Below are positions 15,377 to 21,050 of a stretch of DNA of 22,445 nucleotides, piece by piece. Below the pieces are notes generated by a model. That model had not been told where the DNA came from. It ran no database searches and saw only the letters and a program-made list of their open reading frames with translations. The DNA comes from a virus, in IMG/VR virus record IMGVR_UViG_3300046006_002588, positions 1 through 22,445 of that record. One strand, written 5' to 3'. Each line of letters begins with the position of its first letter. Within the stretch, counting starts at the first letter, position 1. The position numbers were made by a program, and so were the translations under genes.

Positions 15377-15520
15377 ATGGGAAGAAAATCACATAACAAA
15401 ACCTACGAACAAGTTCTTGAAGAAAGTCGTGTTCGCGCCAACAAATATTATCAACTCCACAAGGAAGAGATAAAAAAGAAAAAGTTACAAAAATACTATG
15501 AACTAAAAAACAAAAAATGA
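15377..15520 (+). CDS. Small basic ORF coupled to the HNH endonuclease
   Basis: 47-aa lysine-rich protein beginning MGRKSHNKTYEQVLEE; it contains KYYQLHKEEIKKKKLQKYYELKNKK, a repeat-like basic helix of the kind often found next to homing endonuclease domains in viruses. Its TGA overlaps the HNH start (ATGA) at a run of six A bases, so coupled translation or slippage into the HNH frame is possible. A TATAAATA motif lies upstream. Function unknown, perhaps DNA binding. Confidence 0.6.
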   Translation: MGRKSHNKTYEQVLEESRVRANKYYQLHKEEIKKKKLQKYYELKNKK

Positions 15521-16362
15521 ACTACCCCGAAATATATCACCGAATAGTTGAAAGAGCAAAGTCGAGAAGTCCAAACGAAGATTTGTATGAACAGCATCAT
15601 ATAATACCGAAATGTTTGGGAGGAAATGATGAAGGTGAAAACATAGTATCACTCACACCCGAAGAACATTATGTATGCCATCAACTTTTGGTAAAAATAT
15701 ATCCAGACAATCGCAATATCTTGTTTGCTGCCAATATGATGTGTACGGCGAATGGGGGTCAAAAAAGGAATAACAAACTTTATGGATGGCTTCGCAAAAA
15801 ACTATTCAAGCGGGTTCATTCAACTTGTGATTATTGTGGAAAACTATTCAACGTTACAGAAAGCAGACATAATAAAGAAAAAACAAAGTTTTGTAGTTTT
15901 TCTTGTTATAGAAAATCGGTTGAATCAACAACAGAATACTATACATCTGATTGTGTAATATGCGGGAAAACATTTACTATTCCATCATCTCATAATAAAG
16001 TAAAAACTCAAAAATGCTGTTCCAAACCATGTGGAATAAAACTAAAACAAAAAAACGCAAGAATAGATATTCAGTGTAAAATGTGTGGAAAAACAAAAAA
16101 TATAGAAAAGAATAGGTATAAAGGACCAAATGAAGATCATTTTTGTGACCGACAATGTTTCAATCAATACAAAAAAGAAACAGCGTATCTAACTTATAAA
16201 TGTATTTGTTGTGGGAAAGAAAAAACTGTATTGAAGTCTTGGAATAAAGGCGGGAAGTTTTTGTTTTGCGGGTCTTCTTGCCATACAAAATACAGGCACA
16301 ATCACAAAATTCCCAAATCTGAACCGATCAATCTCCCCACACGCGATGGGCTTCGTGGATAG
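15517..16362 (+). CDS. HNH homing-type endonuclease with four tandem zinc-finger-like repeats
   Basis: 281-aa protein. The HNH core is EQHHIIPKCLGGNDEGENIVSLTPEEHYVCHQLLV (25-59; H27/H28, N42, H51). Four regular CxxC...CxxxC units follow: C104/C107-C126/C130, C146/C149-C168/C172, C187/C190-C210/C214, C229/C232-C251/C255. The spacing between pairs is 18-19 residues and the period about 41. Such fingers probably bind DNA and set the cleavage site of a free-standing homing endonuclease. It is on the plus strand among minus-strand genes, consistent with insertion. It ends in TAG and its last 35 bp overlap the end of a convergent gene. It is lysine-rich and more AT-rich than its neighbours. Confidence 0.9.
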   Translation: MNYPEIYHRIVERAKSRSPNEDLYEQHHIIPKCLGGNDEGENIVSLTPEEHYVCHQLLVKIYPDNRNILFAANMMCTANGGQKRNNKLYGWLRKKLFKRVHSTCDYCGKLFNVTESRHNKEKTKFCSFSCYRKSVESTTEYYTSDCVICGKTFTIPSSHNKVKTQKCCSKPCGIKLKQKNARIDIQCKMCGKTKNIEKNRYKGPNEDHFCDRQCFNQYKKETAYLTYKCICCGKEKTVLKSWNKGGKFLFCGSSCHTKYRHNHKIPKSEPINLPTRDGLRG

Positions 16363-16738
16363 TTTCCATGCCATCATATTCTTCAATTGTATATTCAATA
16401 CCATCTGGTATGTCAACAACCTTTAGTTCTGCGGCAGAACCATTTGCTTCTTCGCCCAACTCTTCAACAACTTGGACAAGTAATGGGTCGGCTCGGTCAC
16501 GTGGGTGATTGTCCAAACGATATTTGCTATAATTTTCATTTGTTGGATTGTCTGTACTAAAAGCAACCCAGAACAAACCCTCTGGGAATTCGCCATCAAA
16601 TGGAACATACGCATGCTTTCCATCGACATACTTGGACTGAAAAAAGTGGCACTGTTGTCCACGTTTGTCTGCGAGCCATTTGACTGCTTTGGGTGAAAGA
16701 CTAAATCCACCATAACATTTGCTTATTACAATTTTCAT
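16328..16738 (-). CDS. Conserved phage protein, function unknown
   Basis: 136-aa protein starting MKIVISKCYGGFSLS; the C-terminal RADPLLVQVVEELGEEANG and IPDGIEYTIEEYDGMETIHE segments are of a type I associate with widespread phage hypothetical proteins. No enzymatic motif seen. ATG at 16738 is chosen because it overlaps the stop of the upstream gene (ATGA); a GTG three codons earlier also exists. Its 3' end overlaps the HNH gene on the other strand. Confidence 0.85.
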   Translation of the reverse strand: MKIVISKCYGGFSLSPKAVKWLADKRGQQCHFFQSKYVDGKHAYVPFDGEFPEGLFWVAFSTDNPTNENYSKYRLDNHPRDRADPLLVQVVEELGEEANGSAAELKVVDIPDGIEYTIEEYDGMETIHEAHRVWGD

Positions 16739-16950
16739 TTTACCCACACGCGTTTGTCATATTGCACGAATATTACTATACCAAATGGGTTCTTGGCGTT
16801 TGACCACCTACCATCCTTGTCTTTTTGACTTGTCATTTTTATATAAGATGCACGGTCTTCGAGTCCAATTGGGTTGGACAAAAAGAATTTATTTCCGGCA
16901 TCAAGCTTTCCAAATTCTACCATTGTTGGACTATCCGAGTTTGTTTTCAT
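16735..16950 (-). CDS. Small hypothetical protein
   Basis: 71-aa protein, MKTNSDSPTMVEFGKL..., with alternating short beta-like segments (FFLSNPIG, YIKMTS, GIVIFVQYDKRVWVK). No family recognised. It is coupled by ATGA to the next gene, and its start overlaps the end of the upstream ORF by 20 nt. Confidence 0.75.
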   Translation of the reverse strand: MKTNSDSPTMVEFGKLDAGNKFFLSNPIGLEDRASYIKMTSQKDKDGRWSNAKNPFGIVIFVQYDKRVWVK

Positions 16951-17188
16951 TTACGTATAAATTATCAATGTTTATGTTTAGTTTTTTACAAAGCTTTGTA
17001 AGAGATTTTAATTGGTCACTCAGTTCGACCACGTCTCTGTGATTGAACTTCGTCCGGGCGAGAAGTTCTCGTCTCTTCAGACAATTTATCTCGGGCGTCA
17101 ATTCCTTTTTTGATTCCGATACTAGCCAGTCTATGCTGGTGTTGCTCGACCCGATGTAATTTTGAATTATATTCCCTAAGTTTTGCAT
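16931..17188 (-). CDS. Hypothetical ORF overlapping the end of the membrane protein gene
   Basis: 85-aa ORF, MQNLGNIIQNYIGSSNTSIDW..., with a helical C-terminus (RDVVELSDQLKSLTKLCKKLNINIDNLYVNENKLG). It shares 173 bp with the preceding gene in another frame and overlaps the following gene by 20 bp; it ends in TAG, rare here. Both frames give reasonable amino-acid composition. It may be a true overlapping gene, the frameshifted end of the membrane protein, or a shadow. Confidence 0.45.
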   Translation of the reverse strand: MQNLGNIIQNYIGSSNTSIDWLVSESKKELTPEINCLKRRELLARTKFNHRDVVELSDQLKSLTKLCKKLNINIDNLYVNENKLG

Positions 17189-17462
17189 TTAATTTTTGTT
17201 GTTCAGTACTTGTTTTTTTTATATTGTCGAACGCAACCTTCAACGTGTCTGTGATTGCATTTCCCGACTCTACAAACTTGATGTTATATTTCTCAAACTC
17301 TTCGGATATTCTCCGTTTTAGTTGTAAATATAGATAAAAAAGTGCTGCCAAAATATCGAGTAGGATTATATCAGCTAACCAGACGCTTGGCAGTTGTATT
17401 GCCGCAAAGATTGTAAATCCCAGCAACGCGCCAGATATGTAGTATTTTATATTGCTATTCAT
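17016..17462 (-). CDS. Membrane protein with two N-terminal TM segments and a coiled coil
   Basis: 148-aa protein starting MNSNIKYYISGALLG. Two hydrophobic segments (about 9-25, ISGALLGFTIFAAIQLP; about 28-47, WLADIILLDILAALFYLYL) are followed by a charged helical region (KRRISEEFEKYN...IKKTSTEQQKLNAKLREYNSKLHRVEQ), so a hairpin anchor with a cytoplasmic or periplasmic coiled coil. Could be a lysis, superinfection-exclusion or membrane-remodelling factor; no family recognised. The ATG at 17462 was chosen over an upstream GTG that lies inside the promoter hairpin. It has its own strong promoter. Confidence 0.7.
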   Translation of the reverse strand: MNSNIKYYISGALLGFTIFAAIQLPSVWLADIILLDILAALFYLYLQLKRRISEEFEKYNIKFVESGNAITDTLKVAFDNIKKTSTEQQKLNAKLREYNSKLHRVEQHQHRLASIGIKKGIDARDKLSEETRTSRPDEVQSQRRGRTE

Positions 17463-17470
17463 ATAATAAG

Positions 17471-17497
17471 AAGTGTCGCAATCATATTGCGACACTT
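17471..17497. terminator. Perfect 12-bp hairpin spanning a promoter -10
   Basis: AAGTGTCGCAAT-CAT-ATTGCGACACTT, 12 bp stem with a 3-base loop. It lies just after the HNH gene (17521-18183) and could end its transcript, but no U-tract follows. It also contains the -10 of the next promoter, so it may instead be an operator. Confidence 0.55.
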
Positions 17498-17509
17498 CGT
17501 GGTTGTCAA
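17481..17509 (-). promoter_or_regulatory. Sigma70-like promoter of the membrane-protein unit
   Basis: TTGACA (plus 17504-17509), 17 bp, TATGAT (plus 17481-17486). The -10 is at the centre of the 12-bp inverted repeat at 17471-17497. Strong match. Confidence 0.7.
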
Positions 17510-17520
17510 TGTTATTCTAC

Positions 17521-18183
17521 TTAAATGCTTAACTTCGGCTCTCGAACCTCTGTTACATTGTCCATGAAATAAACCCAACTTGGATGATGTGCAATATTTA
17601 TTGTTGCGCTGACAGGAATTGACTTTGGTGCATATGGCTTGCGAATAAGCTTTAGACCAGCCTGCTCGGGTGTTTTATCAGCCTTTTTACTGTTGATATC
17701 TTTATGACACCACACCATGTTTTCAAACGTGTTTTTGCCACCTTGAGCACGTGGAATAACATGGTCAATGTTGCCATCTTTCCAAGACAGAACTTTTCCT
17801 GTGTATTGGTCTATGCCACCATCACGCTTGCGAATGGCTTCTTTTGTAGGACGAGGCTCAACCATAGGCATTTTGCCATAGTTGGGCTGAATAATGACCC
17901 GTGGAGCACGAATGACCATATTGGCAGTGTGAATTGCCAGATCATAATCACGCACAGGCAATGTTTTCCACACATCCCAACCAACCGGAATTGTGCTTGT
18001 TGGATTGTCCCAATCAACATTGCCATCGGCACCAACGGCAAAGTCCATGTCGATGGCAACGGCTGGCGGATTATTGCCGCTGTCTCCGCCAAGCATAGAG
18101 ATTAGAGCATCTTTGACAGTCTTGGTTCCAAGAGCCATCCAATTTGCATTTAGAGATAATACTGGTTGATTGATAACATTCAT
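17521..18183 (-). CDS. HNH endonuclease lacking the usual zinc cysteines
   Basis: 220-aa protein. The N-terminus QPVLSLNANWMALGTKTVKDALISML is the leading domain of a broad HNH family ('vL.LN.sw.p......A...l'). The nuclease core is RDGGIDQYTGKVLSWKDGNIDHVIPRAQGGKNTFENMVWCHKDINSKKADKTPEQAG (120-176), with D140-H141, N155, H160 and N164 as active-site candidates. The related enzymes usually have CxxC in place of the IDQYTG segment; only one cysteine (C159) is present, so zinc is probably not bound. It forms its own transcription unit with promoter 18211-18239 and an AGGATG Shine-Dalgarno. It may be a packaging-type or homing nuclease. Confidence 0.9.
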   Translation of the reverse strand: MNVINQPVLSLNANWMALGTKTVKDALISMLGGDSGNNPPAVAIDMDFAVGADGNVDWDNPTSTIPVGWDVWKTLPVRDYDLAIHTANMVIRAPRVIIQPNYGKMPMVEPRPTKEAIRKRDGGIDQYTGKVLSWKDGNIDHVIPRAQGGKNTFENMVWCHKDINSKKADKTPEQAGLKLIRKPYAPKSIPVSATINIAHHPSWVYFMDNVTEVREPKLSI

Positions 18184-18210
18184 TTTTATAACATCCTTTA
18201 TACACCTATA

Positions 18211-18239
18211 ACTATGGTGTGCTTTTTATAAAAAGTCAA
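18211..18239 (-). promoter_or_regulatory. Promoter of the HNH gene, with palindromic spacer
   Basis: TTGACT (plus 18234-18239), 17 bp, CATAGT (plus 18211-18216). The spacer contains the palindrome CTTTTTATAAAAAG, almost identical to that in the promoter at 20814-20841. Confidence 0.65.
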
Positions 18240-18274
18240 GACTTTTCTTACACTTTATGTAAGAACTTTGACTT
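18233..18274 (-). terminator. Hairpin terminator-like structure after the four-gene unit
   Basis: Minus strand: inner stem TTCTTACA/TGTAAGAA with a 5-base loop that holds the TAA stop, and an outer stem AAGTCAA/TTGACTT, followed by TTTTTAT. The outer arm and T-run double as the -35 region of the next promoter. Confidence 0.5.
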
Positions 18275-18446
18275 GAAGGTATGGATCAACATCGACCTCC
18301 ATATCGCCGTCGAACAAGACGATGGTTTTGTTTCCTTTATTCACGATAAGTGACACTGTTAGTGTTTTACCTGATGAACTAAGCACTTTGTCACCAATAA
18401 CCAATCGCTTTGCTGCTTTTTCAACGTAGTTTTGTGTTTTTGTCAT
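18255..18446 (-). CDS. Small beta-rich hypothetical protein
   Basis: 63-aa protein: VEKAAKRLVIGDKVLSSSGKTLTVSLIVNKGNKTIVLFDGDMEVDVDPYLQVKVL. The alternating strands (GDKVLSSSG, TVSLIVN, TIVLFDGD, VKVL) suggest a small SH3-like barrel. Function unknown. Last gene of its operon; the stop sits in a hairpin loop. Confidence 0.75.
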   Translation of the reverse strand: MTKTQNYVEKAAKRLVIGDKVLSSSGKTLTVSLIVNKGNKTIVLFDGDMEVDVDPYLQVKVLT

Positions 18447-18458
18447 ATAGTATAAATA

Positions 18459-18692
18459 TCAGCAAATATATTCCCATTCTGTATTTAATCCAGATATAAA
18501 TGCGTCCGTTACCGATTCTGTTTTTGGAAAATAAACAGCATAGTGTGCTTCATATTCCCCTGCCAATCCACCGCCGCCGGTTTCAATTTTACAAACGCAT
18601 GGATATTCAGTCGGATATTTCTTTGGTTTATAACCGGATTTACTATAATAGTAAAACTTATTAAATTCTTCTTTGCTGTTTATAATTTTCAT
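18459..18692 (-). CDS. Small hypothetical protein
   Basis: 77-aa protein starting MKIINSKEEFNKFYYYSKSGYKP; it includes EYPCVCKIETGGGGLAGEYEAHYAVYFP. I chose ATG at 18692 because it follows the upstream stop by one base; the longer frame to 18782 overlaps the previous gene. No family recognised. Confidence 0.75.
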   Translation of the reverse strand: MKIINSKEEFNKFYYYSKSGYKPKKYPTEYPCVCKIETGGGGLAGEYEAHYAVYFPKTESVTDAFISGLNTEWEYIC

Positions 18693-18693
18693 A

Positions 18694-19080
18694 TTATGCG
18701 TACCATTTTGCTCCATTGCATTTAATTCTAACGACGTTACCATCTTTAGATGCCAATAGCAATGCATTTCCATCGCTGACATCGCTTAAATCGCACGCAC
18801 GAAAATCGTTAATAGTGTCGCCCCATAATAGTTCTGGTCCAAATATACCAACACGACCAACAAGCATATATTTTCTACCGTCTTTTTGGCGTTGCTTAGG
18901 TTTCATTTTATGTTTAATAATATGTTTTTTAGCATAGTTGACTCCGCAAAAGTCAATCCATTTATTTCCTTTGTATAGATTTACAAATCCATGACTGATT
19001 GGTGCAATCTTGGTCGTGCATTCTTTAACCGTGCATATTCCATGAAATGGGTCGTTAATTTTATTTTTCCAAGTTTTCAT
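18694..19080 (-). CDS. Hypothetical protein
   Basis: 128-aa protein starting MKTWKNKINDPFHGICTV. ATG at 19080 is preferred over ATG at 19092: it has GGGA about 6 nt upstream and overlaps (ATGA) the read-through stop of the previous gene. The sequence is basic in the middle (KHIIKHKMKPKQRQKDGRKYML) and ends in beta-like segments (NALLLASKDGNVVRIKCNG). Four cysteines, not in a recognised zinc pattern. Function unknown. Confidence 0.75.
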   Translation of the reverse strand: MKTWKNKINDPFHGICTVKECTTKIAPISHGFVNLYKGNKWIDFCGVNYAKKHIIKHKMKPKQRQKDGRKYMLVGRVGIFGPELLWGDTINDFRACDLSDVSDGNALLLASKDGNVVRIKCNGAKWYA

Positions 19081-19400
19081 AGTTTTTCCCATTTTCCGAT
19101 TGTTCGTAAAAAAGCCTAGGCTCGTTGGGCTGCTGTCGCGCTATAAGGAGTAACGCATATTTCAGCGAGGGTTGTGGTAAATCTACCATATCCCTTTTGC
19201 CAATACTCTTGGTTAATGATGCCCTTGTATAGCACCTTCTCCGCCTCATGCATAGCGTTCAAATCATTGAGATAATCTGGAATATCCTGTTCATGCACTT
19301 GAAAAGAGTTCGTTGGGTCGTCAAACCACATGCTATCGTCTGATTGTCTAGTCCATCTACACGCTTCCGCAATAGCAATTCTTTGTTTATTTGGATTCAT
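19077..19400 (-). pseudogene. Phage ABA-sandwich domain protein with in-frame amber codon
   Basis: The standard frame from ATG 19400 gives 94 residues: RIAIAEACRWT, then PDYLNDLNAMHEAEKVL and a C-terminal SATAAQRA, ending at TAG (19116-19118). Phage ABA-sandwich proteins usually continue as ATAAQRAEAFLRTIGKWE. Here the bases after TAG, in the same frame, code AFLRTIGKWEKL and then TGA (19077-19079), which overlaps the next gene's ATG. So one amber codon replaces the expected Glu (GAG to TAG would do it). Full length would be 107 codons. It may be a nonsense mutation, a sequence variant, or a suppressed or read-through stop. The shorter 94-aa product may still fold, since only the final strand/helix is lost. 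Confidence 0.85.
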
Positions 19401-19406
19401 AAAAAT

Positions 19407-19435
19407 AGAATAGGGCTTGAACTATGTAAAGTCAA
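19407..19435 (-). promoter_or_regulatory. Promoter of the ABA-domain unit
   Basis: TTGACT (plus 19430-19435), 17 bp, TATTCT (plus 19407-19412). It lies almost wholly within an 11-bp inverted repeat. Confidence 0.55.
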
Positions 19436-19442
19436 GCCCTAT
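19410..19442 (-). terminator. 11-bp stem-loop terminator of the RNA ligase unit
   Basis: ATAGGGCTTGA (19410-19420) and TCAAGCCCTAT (19432-19442) pair perfectly with an 11-base loop, and on the minus strand TCTATTTTTAT follows. The stop of the upstream gene is inside the stem. It overlaps the next promoter. Confidence 0.6.
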
Positions 19443-19692
19443 GTTTTTGAACGTGTGCGCGAGTATAAAGAATGTTCTGAATGAAATCAAGTTCGGCTTG
19501 CATTGCAGCCCAAGTCTGCATCTCTTGTTTCGTGGCCATATCTTCCATCTTTACGTTGCCAGCATCCCAACCACAAATCGCATTGTGGTAAATGATCATG
19601 CTCTTGCGCCGTGACTTAAAGTAACGGAGCAAGCGCGGAGTTGCCCACTTGACTAGTTGTGTGCGTTCGGCACCTTGTGATGGAGTGATCAT
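19432..19692 (-). CDS. Small hypothetical protein downstream of RNA ligase
   Basis: 86-aa protein, MITPSQGAERTQLVKWATPRLLRYFKSRRKSM..., basic in its first half and helical after (KQEMQTWAAMQAELDFIQNILYTRA). It overlaps the ligase stop by ATGA, so it is co-translated. No family recognised; partnership with the ligase is possible only by position. Confidence 0.75.
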   Translation of the reverse strand: MITPSQGAERTQLVKWATPRLLRYFKSRRKSMIIYHNAICGWDAGNVKMEDMATKQEMQTWAAMQAELDFIQNILYTRAHVQKHRA

Positions 19693-20804
19693 TTTAATAC
19701 TTGGTATAACAACTTTTTATAATCATCTGCTCCAATGGTCTTGCGGTCCAACATCTTGAATATAATTGCGCTTCTGCCTGTGCTGCCATATGCTTGTAAG
19801 ATTTCTTTGGCAGCAATATTACGAGCAATATACATACGAGCAGATGCAAACTCAAACAATGCATTCATGATCTTTGATACTTCTTTCATAGCATCACAGA
19901 TACGCGAAGCATGTCCAGTTGCCATTGTAGCAATTTCAAAATCAAACTTTTCAGTAAGATACTCAAAGAATTCTACATAACCAGTTGGTTCGTGAGAAAG
20001 ATTGTACCGATCCATAAACCAATCAATATACACATCAATGACTTTTTCTATACTAGAAATTTCGGACTTTGCACGATGTAAAAAAAGATATTGTGCGGCT
20101 TTTACTTTACGAATTTGTTGTTCGTTACCATAATATACACACAAACCTTCTTGATCACGCAATACTTCAACCGCCGACTTCATTTCTTCAACAGAGTTGT
20201 AAGAGAATGTGCGGGGACGACGCAGCTTAATATCAGATGCAAAATAGTCCAATTGAGATTGGCACATCAAGGAATAATCATTGTGATTGATTACAGCAGT
20301 CAAAACCATGTCAGGTTCGTCGCCATAGTTCAATACAATGCGATTGGTTGGACTCAACCATTCCAGTACAAAAGACTCATTGCTAGTTTCTAGCATTTCA
20401 AGATATGCAATGAACTTCTTGTACTTTTTGCACAAATAGTCAATCTCATGTCCATTTGCTTGCTTGCGAGCATCAACAGTTCCGCGTGTGCGAATAACAG
20501 TCTGGCCCTTGTAGCGAGAAAAAATCAAAGTGGAGCCGTCCAACTTTTCCATCAACTTCGCATCAGTTAGATTAGAAGGAGCAGGAAAAATATCAGGCTT
20601 TTCGTCGTAATTGAAGAACTTTTTGAACGAAAGCGAAACAGGATTGCCTTCTTTGTCCCAAAGAGACGAACGATAAATGAGGTTGTCCTTGTTCCAAGAA
20701 GTACCAATATGAACTGGCTGGACCAAATAGCATTCATGTTCTCCAATAAAATGTTGATGAACCATGAATGACTCAGGATCAATAGACTGTAGATCAATTT
20801 TCAT
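19689..20804 (-). CDS. rnlA: RNA ligase, T4 RnlA (Rnl1) type
   Basis: 371-aa ATP-dependent RNA ligase. YRSSLWDKEGNPVSLSFKKFFNYDE (44-68) is the family N-terminal block; motif I is EKLDGSTL (86-93) with AMP-accepting K87; IRTRGT follows (104-109); motif III is FVLEWLSPTNRIVL (145-158, E148); motif IV is QEGLCVYY (218-225, E219); motif V is RKVKAAQYLFLH (232-243, K233/K235). The helical C-terminal domain is the one that recognises tRNA in T4 Rnl1. In T4 it works with polynucleotide kinase to repair tRNA cut by host anticodon nucleases; no kinase gene is seen here. The length is close to T4 RnlA (374 aa). Confidence 0.95.
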   Translation of the reverse strand: MKIDLQSIDPESFMVHQHFIGEHECYLVQPVHIGTSWNKDNLIYRSSLWDKEGNPVSLSFKKFFNYDEKPDIFPAPSNLTDAKLMEKLDGSTLIFSRYKGQTVIRTRGTVDARKQANGHEIDYLCKKYKKFIAYLEMLETSNESFVLEWLSPTNRIVLNYGDEPDMVLTAVINHNDYSLMCQSQLDYFASDIKLRRPRTFSYNSVEEMKSAVEVLRDQEGLCVYYGNEQQIRKVKAAQYLFLHRAKSEISSIEKVIDVYIDWFMDRYNLSHEPTGYVEFFEYLTEKFDFEIATMATGHASRICDAMKEVSKIMNALFEFASARMYIARNIAAKEILQAYGSTGRSAIIFKMLDRKTIGADDYKKLLYQVLK

Positions 20805-20813
20805 AATGAATAT

Positions 20814-20841
20814 ACTATGACAACTTTTTATAAAAGGTCAA
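20814..20841 (-). promoter_or_regulatory. Promoter of the RNA ligase unit, with palindromic spacer
   Basis: TTGACC (plus 20836-20841), 16 bp, CATAGT (plus 20814-20819). The spacer has CTTTTATAAAAAG just after the -35, as in the HNH promoter at 18211-18239. The -35 overlaps the stop of the preceding gene. Confidence 0.65.
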
Positions 20842-21044
20842 TATAAATCCGAATCATCAACATTGTTTATTACCGAATCAAGTAGTTTATATATGTCTCT
20901 GGCATAAGCGTGAGGGTCAAACTTGTCACCAAAATTTTCCGGCTTCGTCTTGTAATCTTTTAGGTATGCACATAAACAATTCATTCCTGCCCAAGCAGAA
21001 ATCAAATCTTTGCGTTGTTTTTTTGACAATGGTTTATTTTTCAT
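20838..21044 (-). CDS. Small hypothetical protein downstream of UvdE
   Basis: 68-aa protein: MKNKPLSKKQRKDLISAWAGMNCLCAYLKDY followed by FDPHAYARDIYKLLDSVINNVDDSDLY. Two predicted helices; no family recognised. It starts 6 nt after the UvdE stop and ends in an acidic tail. Confidence 0.75.
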   Translation of the reverse strand: MKNKPLSKKQRKDLISAWAGMNCLCAYLKDYKTKPENFGDKFDPHAYARDIYKLLDSVINNVDDSDLY

Positions 21045-21050
21045 GATCGA

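Noticed and set aside
16931-17462. The overlapping pair as an Rz/Rz1-type spanin pair
   Set aside because: The embedded ORF has no lipobox or signal sequence, and the first protein has two membrane segments instead of one.
19061-19249. 62-aa minus-strand ORF (MRRRRCYTRAS...)
   Set aside because: It is an out-of-frame shadow covering the end of the ABA-domain gene. Its sequence is low complexity, while the read-through frame gives the conserved family C-terminus.
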